Source: Trichinella spiralis (Eukaryota; Nematoda; Enoplea; Trichinellida; Trichinellidae). From it: DNA of 62,389 nucleotides. The notes beneath the pieces were generated by a model. The model did no database searches. It worked only from the letters and a program-made list of their open reading frames with translations, and was not told where the DNA came from. Positions 33,472 to 48,700 of this stretch are shown piece by piece. Location: contig CM012954.1 in assembly GCA_000181795.3 (NCBI GenBank), positions 15,627,126 through 15,689,514 of the forward strand, written 5' to 3'. Position numbers and translations under genes: made by a program. Position 1 is the stretch's first letter. The number at the start of each line of letters is the position of its first letter.

Positions 33472-36019
33472 ATGATCACAATTTTGAAAAGTTTTTTCAA
33501 AACCGGAAGTGATGTGGAATCCGGAAGCAGCGATGCGGAAGATTCGGTGCGTATCAGCAAGCCGTACAATACAAAACACGAATTCCACGTCGGCTACAAC
33601 GAACAGACTGGAGAATTCAGCGGAGTGCCGGAACCTTGGTTGAAGTTGTTGCACACGCAAATCAGGTATAAATAGACAATTCAATCTATCTCACAATGTT
33701 TTTGAATTTCGTCCCTTTTAGCAAAGCGGATCAGAAAAAGAATCCTCGAGCTGTGGTGCACGCGTTGAAATTTTACGCCACAAGCATCAAACGTAAGCAG
33801 CCGACAAAATTTCTCATCCAAAAGGACAGTATCACTCAATCTGACGACGATCTAATCGGTTAGTGAATGTTGTTTGTTTTGCTTATTGTTCTTATCCATT
33901 ATTGCCTTTGCATTGACTTTGATCTGTGACGGAAGAATACTATTTTTGTAAGATGTTGATCCGGAGACCTGTTCACCTCCGTTGTCCGTAAGAACCGACA
34001 CGGAGCCAATCATTCAGCAAGCGAAATTCGTTCATCATGAACCACAAGTGAAAGAGTTGGAACAACGGCCGACCCCGCCACCGTTGCCTCCAAAGCCGCA
34101 GGTTTCAGATAATTCATTATTAATTGAAGAAATGTGAGAAAGTAGAATTGGAGAGAGAGAGAGAGAGAGAGAGGATAGGGAGGGCATTGTAATATTAGCA
34201 CAGATGTGTATAGCTTACTAGTGAAAAGACTAGCGAACAATAGATTAGTCACATAATTAGTCCGGTCAAGCGCACTTATTCATGTTTCCATCGGGTGAAG
34301 CAGCCAGCAATAATTGGCTGGGAAAATGAAAACGTTTCTTTTGTATTTGAACCGGAAAAGCAGCTTTGATTGACACCGTTAGTAGAATAACGAGCTCTTA
34401 GGCGACAGTTTTGTAAGATTGCCATTTTGAATCTCATTGTTCGTTGAAGCTGTTGTTGTTTATCATTCGATTTTCACGGATGATGATCCAAAGTAGTGTG
34501 AGCAGAAGATTTTAGCTGTGGTTCTTTTGCAGAATCGTAATATTTTTGCTCAACAAGCCAAACAAAGGCAAATCAATAATGAAGTGACAGAAAATTTACC
34601 GGCTGCAGTGCAACCAACTTTAAACGAACAATCCAGATCATCATCATCCAGTGGACAGTGCCAATCTGGAGAGCAGTGTAGGAAAATTAGTGCCGACGAT
34701 GCGGAAACGGTAGCTGAACGGAAACAATCTGCAGCAGTACTGTCCACACGGGATAGTAGAATTTTAGAAGAACTAAGTGAGCAGCAGTTGATTCTAATGT
34801 GGAGAAAATCCATTAATTTGCCCATCAACTAACTATTACTACTACTGTTTGCAGAATCGATAGTGTCGCCGGAAAATCCGTCGGAAAAGTATGAATTTAT
34901 ATCGAAAATTGGAAGCGGGTAAGAAGAATAAAATTGCAGAAAAAAATATCCCAACTATTTAAATATCTAATGAACGACAATGTAAGAATGTGAAATTTGT
35001 GTTAAGTGCTAGTGGAAAAGTTTATCTGGCAAAGAATCCATTGACGCAACAGACTGTGGCGATAAAGTGCATGGATTTCAAAGCACAACAGAAAAAGGAA
35101 ATGCTACTGACCGAAATCAAAGTTATGAAACAATATCGACATCGAAATTTAGTCAACTATTTAGAAGTGAGTGAAAATATAAGAAAGAGAAAAATCACAT
35201 GAATGAATGAATGATTCATTTTTGTTTTTCCTTTAGAGCTTTTTGGTTGAAGATGATGATCTTTGGGTAGTGATGGAATATTTGGAAGGCGGATGTCTGA
35301 CTGATGTGGTGACCGAGACAATTTTGGATGAACGACAGATTGCGTCAGTTTTGCTGGAATGTTTGAAAGCGTTGCACTTTTTGCACAGCCATTCGATTAT
35401 TCACCGCGACATCAAAAGCGACAACGTGCTGCTCGGCTTGGACGGTTCAGTGAAGCTGACGGATTTCGGTTTCTGTGCGCAGCTGAATCCCCAGCGCAGC
35501 AAGCGCAGCACAATGGTCGGCACGCCCTACTGGATGGCGCCCGAAGTTGTGAACCGTAAACAGTACAATCACAAAGTAGACATTTGGTCTTTGGGCATCA
35601 TGGCGTTGGAAATGTTGGACGGCGAACCGCCCTATTTGAACGAGGCCCCGCTGAAGGCGCTTTACCTGATCGCGCAGCACGGCAAGCCGGAAATTAAGCA
35701 AATCGACCGTCTGTCAGCTAGCTTTGTGGACTTTCTCGACCGTTGCCTCTGCGTGGATGTGGAAGAACGTGCCACGGCCGAGCAGCTGCTTGCGCACCCA
35801 TTCCTCACTTGCGCATCTCCGTTGTCGCGCCTTGTACCTTACATTCGAGCGGTCAAGCAGATGAAATCGAAAGCCAAAACTCCCACCGTTGACCACCACC
35901 AGCACCAGTACCACCAGCAGAACAACAACACAAATACGACTACAATCACCACCACTACAGACACAACCATCGATTCAGCCACATCCCAATCTGCTTACAG
36001 TTGCGATGTTCATCAATGA
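33472..36019 (+). CDS. p21-activated kinase (PAK), group I-like
   Basis: Seven exons, all in phase: 33472-33665, 33722-33858, 33953-34101, 34533-34776, 34855-34918, 35007-35166, 35237-36019; 576 residues. An in-frame TAG upstream supports the ATG. The CRIB motif ([16 protein letters not shown], residues about 30-45) binds GTP-loaded Rac/Cdc42. The overlapping helix [17 protein letters not shown] matches the group I autoinhibitory region. A proline stretch ([11 protein letters not shown]) ends exon 3. The kinase domain begins about residue 260 ([20 protein letters not shown]), with catalytic [15 protein letters not shown] and the activation loop [13 protein letters not shown], so it should be active. 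The tail after the kinase is a His/Gln/Asn/Thr-rich low-complexity stretch of about 45 residues. It could be the orthologue of nematode PAK-1 or MAX-2; I cannot tell which. Confidence 0.96.
34102..34532 (+). other. PAK intron 3, 431 bases
   Basis: It contains a (GA)n run near 34152-34172. Nothing else is recognised. Confidence 0.7.
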
Positions 36020-36106
36020 CAGCCGGTGTTTTCATTTTGTTATGTAATACTTTTTTTATTTCCATTTTTCATCACAAAAAAGGACATTTGCTTGTTTTCA
36101 GAAAAA

Positions 36107-36112
36107 AATAAA
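36107..36112 (+). terminator. Polyadenylation signal AATAAA of PAK gene
   Basis: The hexamer lies 88 bases after the PAK stop codon; a TG run follows from about 36134. Confidence 0.6.
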
Positions 36113-37183
36113 TCGCCATTTCAAAATTTTCACCGTGTGTGTGTGTGTGTGTAAAAAATGTTTAGCGTAAATAAGAAAAGAATTTTAAATACGCACGATA
36201 ATAATACTTACTAACTCTACACAGCTTGTGAAATGCAAATGATACACAGTGATTTACTAAATGGCGGCAGTGGACATATAGAAATTCAGCTGAATATAAT
36301 AAGAAGAAGAAGAAGAAAATGGAAAACCGATTTAACGTTTACAGTGGTTCTAGCTAAACGAATAACTGTTTTTGAATTGAAAATAAATGAATCATCGATT
36401 CTAGCAGAATAGAAAAAAGCCAGTACGCCAATGCGTAAAAAATACTGTAAACAACGCTATATGTACATATCATGTATCAAAAATTGTGTAAAACAAAAAA
36501 GTGACAATAACGGCAATCTGGTTGCCACCGTTGGAAAAAAAATCTTGCATCGCTGAATGAAGAAAAAAATAGTCAACGAGCGGTGAAAAAAGCAACAAAC
36601 AAACAAAAAAGCAAAATACGCAGAAAAGCAGCAAGTTGACACAGCTATAAAAAAACCAAAACTGAAGAAAATATGTAGAAATGAACGAAGAGCAAAAACT
36701 GCTCTCATTCATTCATTGATTCTGATACTCATGAACCTTATTTTCATGGAACTATTATTCGGATATCAAATAATCTGTTCAAATGAAGAATAAAGTGCAC
36801 ATGAAAAGCGAAAAAAAGTAAAATGAAAAAGCCTAAACAGAAAAATAGAAGAAAAAACAATGCAATGAGTGGTACATTCATTCAACATTTTCATGTTGAA
36901 TTTCATCGAAGAAAAACCTCATACTTATTCAAAAATATTATGCGCAAATGTAATAATGGAGTAGAATAAGAAATTCCCGTGAGGATGCAAGCTACTAGGC
37001 GTTGCAGACAAAAAACAAAAGAACAGAAAGAAGACAAACTGAATGAACCACAACAACAGCAGAATACAATAACACCACTCTCAAATCATCAACCTATAAA
37101 TAAATAATATTCCCAATAAACAACTGACCAATTAATGTAAATTTTTTTTCTGAAAAATACAATAAACTTACATTTTATGTTGC
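36113..37183. other. Convergent 3' flanks of PAK and SAX-7
   Basis: About 1 kb of AT-rich sequence lies between the ends of two genes facing each other. It includes a GAAGAA run near 36302-36318. No exon seen; probably mostly SAX-7 3' UTR. Confidence 0.6.
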
Positions 37184-40100
37184 TTACACAAATGTCGATA
37201 AGTTTGGGTTTGTTCGGTCTGTTGAACCACCACCGATGTATTTCGGATTACCGTACTGACCTGTAATATAAGGAACGTTTTTTTCTTAATAAAAGTTGAA
37301 AGATTATGTGATCACATTAATAAAAAACTATTATTTAGCTGTATATGTATAATATGTATACCAATAAAAGAACCATCTTCAGTGAAACGACCAGTTTCAC
37401 CATCACCGTATTCAGCCATGCTGTCAGTTTCCGATTCACCTTTGCTTCCACCAGCCAGAGAACGTCGATCATCAGTCATGGAGCTGAACAAAACAAAAAT
37501 AGGCAAACAATTATTAAAAAAAAAGACAAATTCAATTCGCTGTAATTCATAAGAAATTAAAAAAAAACTAAAACACTTACTCTGGATAAGTATATTCTCC
37601 AAAGCCTTTATCATCTTTCAACATAGGTTCTCTACCTTGTTCTTTTTCTTTAGCTGACACTGAAAAATTGAAACAAAAGATTAATTTAGTTTACATGTCG
37701 AAATTATGGCAATAATGTATGAAAAATTTAAAATGTAAATAAATGAAAGATGGGCTTTTTTCGATCAGAATAATTCACGTCATTCTCTGATGATTATACA
37801 TTGCAAATTCTAAAAATATCCCTCACCACATGTATGTATGTCATTTGATGAAAGCACTGCACGCACAATGTTTTGCAACAATAATAATGAAAGCGTGAAA
37901 ATTGAATCCAACCAAAAGAAAAAGACCAAGAAAAATGATCCCACTTCCTGATCATTCATCTACTACTGACCATGTAACAAACAAAGAGTCATAATTTCAA
38001 AATTCTATCTATTACATACATACACCCCATAAGTATCATGTGTAACTGCTGTAAAATGAGAAAACATGAAAAACATGTTAAAATTTAGCAAATTCGTCAC
38101 ATTGTATGTAGTCAATGTTTCACGTCGAACACTAATTATTTCGAAAAAACCAGCTTTTGTCTAGCAAAATCACTTCTCTACGAAAATGACAATTTTCACT
38201 ATTAACAATTTTTATCAATCATAATTTTTCTACATCATAAATCTACCGAAGCAAACATAAAAACAAATGCACTTTGTCACAAACTGTTGCGCAAAATCAC
38301 AGCAAAAAAAAGATTTCGCTGCAAAAAATTCCTTTCAAACAAAAAAAAATGAGATGATTATATAAGATATTTAACCACCCTCCCCTTTGTGTGTGGGGGG
38401 GGAAGACCCCCCCCCCGAAAAAAATATTAAAAATCATTACAGCTATTAATTTTTATTAGTAGGAAGTAGTAAGCCAAATAGTTGTAAAGAAAAAATCCAA
38501 AAAGAAATGTTTGTTGTTTTTTTAAATTTTTTTTTATGAAAACCAACCCCATGAAAAACCTGCCTTACCCTCGGATATATTTGGGCTCCCACCGACCAGC
38601 CCGCTACCCACGAAAAAAAAAATAGCCCAAACAAAAAAATTGAGATATTTCAAAAAAACCAAAAAATGTGCGCCAACCCAAAAAACAGAGCTAATGGAAG
38701 CCCATACTGTCCGCGGCCGAAGATGGATGTATCCGTCTTTGTCCCCTAAAGAAAGTCTTTGGTCGTAACGGCGCCAAAACGAGCCCCAAAAAAACCCACA
38801 CATTGTGCTGTTCTACACAAACTCTCCCCCNNNNNNNNNNTAATATGTATCCCCAATAAAAAGAACCCTTTTTCAGGAAAAGACCCAGTTTCACCATCAC
38901 CCGTATTCAGCCATGCTGTCAGTTTTCCGATTCACCTTTTGCTTCCCCCAGCCAGAGAACGTCGATCATCAGTCATGGAGGTGAACAAAACAAAAATAGG
39001 CAAACAATTATTAAAAAAAAAGACAAATTCAATTCGCTGTAATTCATAAGAAATTAAAAAAAAACTAAAACACTTACTCTGGATAAGTATATTCTCCAAA
39101 GCCTTTATCATCTTTCAACATAGGTTCTCTACCTTGTTCTTTTTCTTTAGCTGACACTGAAAAATTGAAACAAAAGATTAATTTAGTTTACATGTCGAAA
39201 TTATGGCAATAATGTATGAAAAATTTAAAATGTAAATAAATGAAAGATGGGCTTTTTTCGATCAGAATAATTCACGTCATTCTCTGATGATTATACATTG
39301 CAAATTCTAAAAATATCCCTCACCACATGTATGTATGTCATTTGATGAAAGCACTGCACGCACAATGTTTTGCAACAATAATAATGAAAGCGTGAAAATT
39401 GAATCCAACCAAAAAAAAGACAAAGAAAAATGATCCCACTTCCTGATCATTCATCTACTACTGACCATGCAACAAACAAAGAGTCATAATTTCAAAATTC
39501 TATCTTTTACATACATACACCCATAAGTATCATGTGTAACTGCTGTAAAATGAGAAAACATGAAAAACATGTCAAAATTTAGCAAATTCGTCACATTGTA
39601 TGTAGTCAATGTTTCACGTCGAACACTAATTATTTCGAAAAAACCAGCTTTTGTCTAGCAAAATCACTTCTCTACGAAAATGACAATTTTCACTATTAAC
39701 AATTTTTATCAATCATAATTTTTCTACATCATAAATCTACCGAAGCAAACATAAAAACAAATGCACTTTGTCACAAACTGTTGCGCAAAACTCACAGCAA
39801 AAAAAAGATTCGCTGCAAAAAATTCTTTCAAACAAGAAAAGAAGATGAGATGAGAGATAAGATATTTGAACAATAATAAATTTAGCATCAATATTCAATG
39901 ACTGTAACAGTGAAAAGAAATATTAAAATCATTACAGCTATTATTATTATTAGTAGTAGTAGTAGCAATAGTGTAAAGAAAATCAAAAGAAATGTTGTTG
40001 TTTTTTAAATTTTTTTATGAAACAACCATGAAAACTGCTTACCTGGATATTTGGCTCCACGACAGCGTACAACGAAGAAAATAGCCAACAAAATGAATAT

Positions 40101-42707
40101 CAAAAACAAAATGGCCACCAAAACAGCAATGAGCCATGCGGCGAGTGATCCGTTGCCTAGAGAATAGAAAAAGCAAAGCAAAAACAATGTTCAATCCAAT
40201 AAAAAATACATAAAATGCAAAACGTTTTTTTTTTTAATTTTTCACCTCGTCCAAGAGTTGACATGTAGTAGACAGGAGATTCGGTCTCCAAACCTCCTTG
40301 CTCTGTTTCAACTACGCTTACAGATTTCACTTCGTATACAGTGCCAGGGTAGAGATCGTCCAAAGTGACCGAAAAGTTATTTCCATCTGGAAACGCTTCT
40401 TCCCACTGATCCGTTCCTGAAAAATAAAACACAACACATTGCATCATCATCATCATCTGGCAAGGCTTGCAAATTTTCTTTCGCTATTCCCGATAAATTG
40501 TAAAGCCGCATGAACAACAACTGTGCACTTTTCTATAAACCCTTTCAATGACGAAATTGCTCTTAATTCCACAACTGAACACAGAAAACGAAAACTTTCT
40601 GCCCCTCTAAGTGATATATACATATATATCAGTTTATTTTTATACAACTTATACATTTCAAAGCAAAACTTTTTTTTAAAAAAAGCTTAATTTAAAGCTA
40701 TAAATTGCAAATCAATTTCAGTTTTGTTCTGTAACAACAACAACAACAACAATATCCACAACAATTGCTATTACCTTTCATTCGATATTTGAAGAAAAAT
40801 TTGTCACCAACTGGAGTCGGGTTTGCCGCATCGTAACTACCCGGTATCCATGATATGTTAATCTGATTTTCTCCAACGCCCAATTCTGCCAACGACGGCT
40901 GCGACGGTGACACTAAAACAATTGCATAAATGAGAAAATTTATTATGCACATGTATATTGATTGAATAAAGGAAAGAAAAAAGAATTATCATTGCAATGT
41001 ATAATTTGGAAGAAAAATGTTCTGTTTGAAAAAATCACCTCGTACAGAAGATTGATTGTTATGCTTGTTTGTTGACAGTTGGGTAGTGATCGTTGCCAAC
41101 AGAAGAAATGTGGAAAACCAAATTACAAAATTACAATGATATCCCATCGATTCAATGAAAGCAGAAAAGCAAATAAGAACGAGTGCAGAGCAGAAGAAGA
41201 GTGAAGCTTGCTATTGAGCTTCGTGACAAGCTCTCTCAGCTGATTTTAAAATGCGTCAAAGCCAACGGGGTGGCCGCAGCAGCAACAGCGGCGAAGCAAC
41301 AGCAATGGCAATGACGGTGGCAAGCGACTGACTACTTACTACTGACTGACTCATTCTCGATAGCATCGCCTATCACTAAGAACAACATGCCAATAACGTC
41401 GAAACGCCTCATCTGAACAACTTGAACAAGCAATTTCAAGTTAACTAAATGAAAATCCGACTAGTCGACTTCAAGATTCACTATTAAAAACACACATACA
41501 CAAAGATATATACACACACGTAGATATAATAATATGTAGTATATAATAAACAAAGGTATAGTTTTCAAAATCAATTACAAATTGAAGTTCAGGTAAATAA
41601 GGCAACTGCTGTTCTCTCTTCTTCACATTCAATAAGAATATATATACATATCAACCACAGCAGATTACCACTTTTAATCAATTTCCCGCCTTGTTTTCAT
41701 TAGAAGATAAAATCTCAGACATATCCCATTTAGAAGTTATTTTAAAATACATTCCACTTCAGCAGAAATAATAAATAATACTAATAATTTTGAAATTACA
41801 ATTTTTCATAAATATAATAAAAACTGAACAAAATAAATAAACAAACCATTGCACGTCACCACCATCATCCTCAATCAGATCAACAACAGTCAAACGGATA
41901 AAAACTTTTACCATTAGATAAAATTATCGAAAACAGCTTTTACTACTTATAAGAAAAACAGAACTACAAAGAATTACAATGTTTTAAGAGAATGAATCAT
42001 CTCAGGCAGGAAAAATCATTGACTAAGAGGGTAAAATGCAATCAAATTGAGTAAATCGAAAGAAATGCTACATTTAGCATTTGAAAATTCATTTTGCTTC
42101 TTCGCCTGCACAATCAACAACAAAATCGTTGATGATTTGATTAAGTATAAGATAGCAATGAAAATGTGCAAAATTCAGCTTATCAAATTTCCATCACAAT
42201 GACAAACTCTGCAACTGCTACGTTTTATTTTCCACTGTTTTTTTTTCATAGATGTAATTCAAAATAAAAAATTTCTACACTATTGCCATCATCGTCAGTT
42301 TTTCATATTTGTATAAAATCATCAAACACTGATGATACATCAAACAAACATATACATACATACATGCATGCATTAAAACAACAATAGTTCTGTTGAAAAT
42401 GCATGTGTGCACGCGCAAACATGCTCATAATAAATGCACCAATTCGTTTTTCTTTATCGATTTCAAACGTCGTCGTCTACTGACTGACGCTTTAAATATT
42501 TTTAGCATACAAATCACACACACACCATAACTCGCTGACTTTAGCGTCTCAACCTGGTTTAACTTAGCCAAGCAAATGCGAATGCAAATGCAAATGGAAA
42601 AGAAATCGATAACTATGCTACACCGATTCGATTGCAAACATCTTGCAGTTTCAATTGTCAGCTAACTACCTGAAGTGCACCTCAAATTGTCATCCTCATT
42701 ATTATGC

Positions 42708-42752
<45 letters not shown>

Positions 42753-45700
42753 ATAAAATCTCACTGAAAAAGTAAAAAATTGATTTCCCCTCATATTGTG
42801 ATTCAGCACGACAATCGCAGCTTCATCTGTTAAAATTATTTCAAAAAACAACAACGTTTACATACCTTTGTTGATATCTTCAGGGATGGTCTTCACATCC
42901 ACAGAACTTGGATCACCAAGCCCTGCATTAGTGACTCCACGCATCTCAACACGGTACTCACTTTCCGCTTTCAAGCCGTGAATACGTTCGTGATTCACAT
43001 CCACATCATACATACGGTACATACAACTTCCATCAGCAAACGATGCGCCACTTTTCGATTCGGAAACTAAACAAATAATAACAGTCAGTCAGTTATAAAT
43101 AGTTGAAAATTCACTTTCAGAATAATGCAAAAACTTACGAAGGCAATATGACAAATTGTAACCAATCAGGTGACCATTGTATTCTCGAGGAGGTTTCCAA
43201 ATGACGCCAATTTCACGGTGAGATAATGGAAAAGCGCTCAATGATTGCACTTGCGATGGAACTGAAATGAAAACACATATAAATAAAAAGCATAAAAAAA
43301 TAACTTTCTACATGTTTTCGAAAATTTATATTCTTGAAACATTCAGCTTCAAAAATAAAAATTCTTGAATACTTACCTCCTTCCGGCATATCGAAACGTA
43401 TCCTCTGACTTGGGGGGCTATCGTAAGCATCATTTGCAGCATATACTTCTGCGTAGTTGACTCGAAACGGTTTCAAATCGTAAACCGTTCCCTGGGATGC
43501 TGAACTGTCAAACAGTGACTCTTTCTTTACAGGATCTGAACGTTTTCCCGTGTCATGCCAATGAACAATCTGAAACAAGCAAAATTTTAAAGTTCACGTG
43601 CGTTTTTGAACTCTTTTTTTTAATTTATCACGCATCTTTAATAATCGGAAACGTAATAAATCAAGAACAATACATTTTTGCAAATAACCCTAGTCGAATG
43701 GTCAACTTGCTTATTTTTAAGGATCGAAATAATAAACAAAACAAACGAACTAATTCCTCTAACTCCTGTAACTTAAATAAATGTCAATTTAAAATAAAAT
43801 CTATTATACATATTTTTTATTAATGATGCATATCGAAATAATATTCAAAAGTCAATATGGAGTCAACTGTATTTTAATGAAAAGCAAGTACTAACAAATT
43901 GGAAACAATTTTCAAATGAAAACTTTCATGAAAACAGATTACCGGTTCCACTGTTAGCATATTTTAAATATATCTTTTAGCAAACAGTCATGTTCCGTCT
44001 AAATTAAAATGAATTCTCATTGTGCCTTCATTGATGCTCATGAAAAAGTAAACTGGCAAGCAATTTCGACGACCATTATCAAACAACCGTTTCTTCAATT
44101 TAAACCTCGATCGATCAACAAAGTAAATAACCTCAACTCAATAGAAACCATAAAAACAGACCCTTCTACAAATAATATTAAAACTTACAAATGAAAAAAT
44201 TGGCAGTCGATTAGATTCAATTTTAAAAAATATAAATGATGAATTAATTTGTTGTTCATCAATTTGAAAACAATTTCCATTTAATATTATTCTATTACTC
44301 ATTTTTCATTAGGATGTTTTCATGATTGATGAAAAACGGTGTAATTTCTCAATTCTGCCCCTTTCCCTCCTTTTTTTCTTTGAGCGACTGTTTCTATTTT
44401 AGCTGAAACAATACTGTCATACTGAAGAATAAATAAAATCTCAAAATCAAAGAAAATATAATTCGATTCGCTCGCTATTCTACTATTCTCCAATCAGAAG
44501 ACAGTAGAAAAAAAAATACTGCAAAATATGCTTCGCACTGAATCGACTATATATCACATACTGCTGCTCACCCATCTCATTAAAGTAGAAAACAAATCAA
44601 TATGAGTAAATGAATAGGCGCAAACAAAGAACATCCAATTTTTACCTTGTAGCCCTTGAAGTTACCATGCAACGATGCCGGATCGACTGGATCCCAGGCA
44701 AACGTGGCTACGGTCGGTGCAACGACATTGACCAGTCGAAAGTTTTTCGGCGCTTCATCCGGGTCTGTTTGCAAAATCAAAAAATCACACACAAACAAAT
44801 AAACACACAATAACAGCAAAATATTTTTTCAAAAAAAATGCATACATCCTTCGCCAGAATAGCCTCGTACAGTGGCCGGACTAACGGTCGCTTTGCCCAA
44901 GGAGTTGGCCGACTGGACGCGCACATCATACGGCTCATAGGTCGGCTGGTCCGGTACAACAAGCTGACTTTCGTTAGGGTCGGTCACAATGGCAGTTTCC
45001 CATCGAGAATCGTCATCGTCTGCTCGTTTCATTTCCACGACATAATGAAAATCCGGCCCGTTCCAATCGACCCGCTCCACCGGATCCCAGCTGACCACCA
45101 AATTATCCGGCGAAGTGCCACGCACAACCACATTAGCAGGATTCAGTTCCGGCAACGCGGCCGCAGTTGTGCACTGTGTACTGGCCAAAGATGGGGCACT
45201 GTCTCCAACCTGACAAATAATAATACTTTGATAAAGCGAATGCTTTTCACATAATAATTTCTACTTTACTAACCTCATTTCTGGCAACTGCTCGAAAACT
45301 GAAATTTCCCCACGGATGCAACGGCACAGTAATTGTCCACCAATCTTTGTCGGCCCGGGTGGTCACTGGCACCGGATATATGTGCCATGCATCTGGTTCA
45401 GCGTCGTTGCTGTTGTACTGAACCCAGAACGATTCTACCGGAGCGGCCGTTCGAGGACGATCTCGATGCTGGAAACGTACGGCGGCATTTCGCTCTGAAC
45501 AAGTCACGCCGACAAAAAATGGCGGCAATGGAACATCTACAACGCAAAAACACTTCCACCAACGGTAATAGAATACAAACGTACAAGCAACACAAGTGTG
45601 CTTTCTACAAAAAAAAAATACACACCTTTGACAAGAATGGTCGCCACGCGTTCAGCTTTGTCAAGTTTGGTCTCAGCCACGCATGTGTAGTCGGCACTGT

Positions 45701-48700
45701 CGGATGCTTTGGGATTTTCAATGATCAAAGTGTAATTTTCATCCACCTTGATGTGGGGCTGCAGATTGCCCAACGGTATACCGTCAATCAACCATGTGTA
45801 TTTCACTTTTAACAAATTGTCATGATACGCTTTGCAAGGCAACTGGATGGAATTGCCTGCAGTGACGGTCGTATTTGACGGATATTGAAATAATCTTGTA
45901 GGATCTGTAAATAAATTTTCATAAAAAATTATTTTTTTAATTTAATAAATCAACTATAAACAATTCATTTAAAAAACTGAATAAGACAAAGCAACAATTA
46001 TATCATCTGTTCACAACGTATTTTCTTGTTTAGCATGGCAATTCAATAATAATTATTATTATTAGTGGCGGCATTCGTATAAAAATTGATAAATGCAACT
46101 TTATATTATAATGCAAAATTAAATGATGAGGCAAAATGACCCGCAGTTGTCGAGTTGTTTACGGTCAAGCTTGATTTACTTAATCGACCAAACTAGCCAA
46201 CAAGCAATACTATGAATATGATGAGATGATCAGCAAGCAACAGTCTCAGAAATGCCTGCCACATAAATGAATTCACCACAAAAGAAGCATGCAAGTCCAC
46301 ATGGAAGCCGCTAACCACACGCTAACCGCAATATCTTCGCGCTAATAAACGTTGTGCGTTTCGTTTATCAATTTATCATTCGAAACGAGCCACACATGAG
46401 GCGGCACAGCATTCGTCCACTTTAGCCAATAAAATTTATACATGCATGCATGCATACATACACACACATACATGCAGATGCACATGCAAGCACATGACGC
46501 ATCACAACAACGCCCTAGACATTTTCCTTTTGAAATTTAAATCGAGCCAAGTGACCAAATTTGTCGTTAACAAATTGATCAATAAAAATAAGCAAATCCC
46601 AAATAAGAATTTCTATTTGCAACCCCATCATCCACAAGTGACATTCAATCATTCGTTATTTACATATACAAATAAACTAACAATAACAAGGTCAAAGTGA
46701 GAAAAAATAACATTTACAAATAAACCTATTGAAAAAAGCATTATATTAATGGAAATAATGGATACTGTTACTGTTATTATTGTTGTCATTATTTAAGCAA
46801 ATGATGCGTTTAATAAGCAATCAGGGAGTCAGTTAGTCGGCCATTAGGTCGGTCAACTGACCGACCGATCGAGGGTTCAAATTTATTTGCCTATACTCTA
46901 TAAACGCTACAAGCGTTCTATTGTCGATGAACAAAGCATTTACTATTATTATTATTTGCACACAGTGTGGTAGGTAGTAATAACAGCAATTGATTGTATA
47001 AAGTAAAATAAATTGGTTGAAGCGAAAATGGAAAATAAAATTTTTCAAATTTCCATTACAAATTCTTGAACAAATCAATAAATACTATTTAAAACATCCG
47101 TGGATATAATTAAAAATTACATTAATCAAAATAATAATAAATTGCAACTCACCTCGGACAACTAATGAGCCAATTTCAGATGCTTCGCCGTACTTGTTCG
47201 AGGCGTGGCATTCAAAAGAAGCTTCGTGCTTTTTGTCCACCTCGTAAAGAACCAACTCGCTGATTCCTTCGGCATTCAAAGGAGTGTAACGGTACAACGC
47301 GCCCGTCAACACGGGACTGCGCCATTCGATTTTCGGCTTTGGACTACCAAAAACCCTGCATTTGTGAACACTTCGTTGTCCAACAACAGCTTCACGATTT
47401 CCAGGTCCTTCCAAAATTACGGCAGGAAATGCTGAACAATGGATAATATGATTGTGTGATTTGGTTAGATTTTTCATTTTGGAATATTCATCACATATAC
47501 AAACAAAGAAATATATATATGTATATATATACTCACAGAGGATGTTCAAATAGAAATTTGCCCATACGTATCCGTAAGCATTTTCGGCTTTGCATTGATA
47601 AACTGCGTTATCACCAGCGCCGTCGGGTGCTTTTCTCAGATTTTGAATGGTCAACACTTCACCGTCAATCGAGTAACGATCGTCGGGTACAATTTCTGAA
47701 GTCAATAAATAAATAAATAATGTAAATAAACAATTCATTTTATTTTGTTATCGTACTATGTCCATTTTTGTAAAAAGTAATGTTCGGTGTTGGCTTTCCG
47801 CGTGCATTGCAGCGAAATTCCACGCTCTCTCCTTCGGACGAATTCTGACTGGGCGGCGGACCTTCGACCCAATATGGTGCAGCTGTATATGCAAATTATG
47901 ATAATTTGAAAAAGCAAATAAACAAACAAACTAACACACCGTGCACGTTGACTTTGAGACGCCGACTCAGTTCTGGCATTGAGGGAAAAAAGCACTCGTA
48001 ATCGCCTTCGTCGTGAAAATCCACATCTTGGATGAGAAGGGACTTTTTGAAATCAGTTCCCCAATTTACCCGCCGAGGGTCAATTACACCGTTCACTTTA
48101 CGCCACTCCGGCATCAAATCAGGACTGCAAAAGCATAATATTGTGAGCTATAGCTTCGTATTGCAAAAACAAAAAAACAATAATTCTCACTATCCAGCGT
48201 AGATGCAAAACAATTTGAAACTTCTGCCACGCAAAGCGATCGTCACAGAGGGAGATATGTACTGCTCGGTTGGTGCAACGTGACGAACTATTATATGAAA
48301 GCAAAAAAATATTATGTTATAAAAAAAATTCCAAAATTGACAACACTCTGCATTGAAGTACTCACTGGATTTGCGTTTGTTTTTCAAAATGTTCATTCGA
48401 AATTGATTGCCAAATTTGTAATCTTTCAGTTCAGTATTTTCAGCCGTACAAGTGAAATACATGTTCACTTTCAGCTGATCCGTATAGTTGGCATATTGGA
48501 TAAATATGGTTCCCTGAAAAATAATTGGACAATGCACACTACTGACCGAGTAGAGATGTTGCACATATATTTCATGTACAAGATATTTTTCTGAATTTTT
48601 TGAAAAGAATCTTAAACAAACAAATAAACAACATTACGTGATCGTTGACAGCCACTGACGAGCTGTTGATTGTTTGAAATTTGCTGCCATCGTCACCTTT

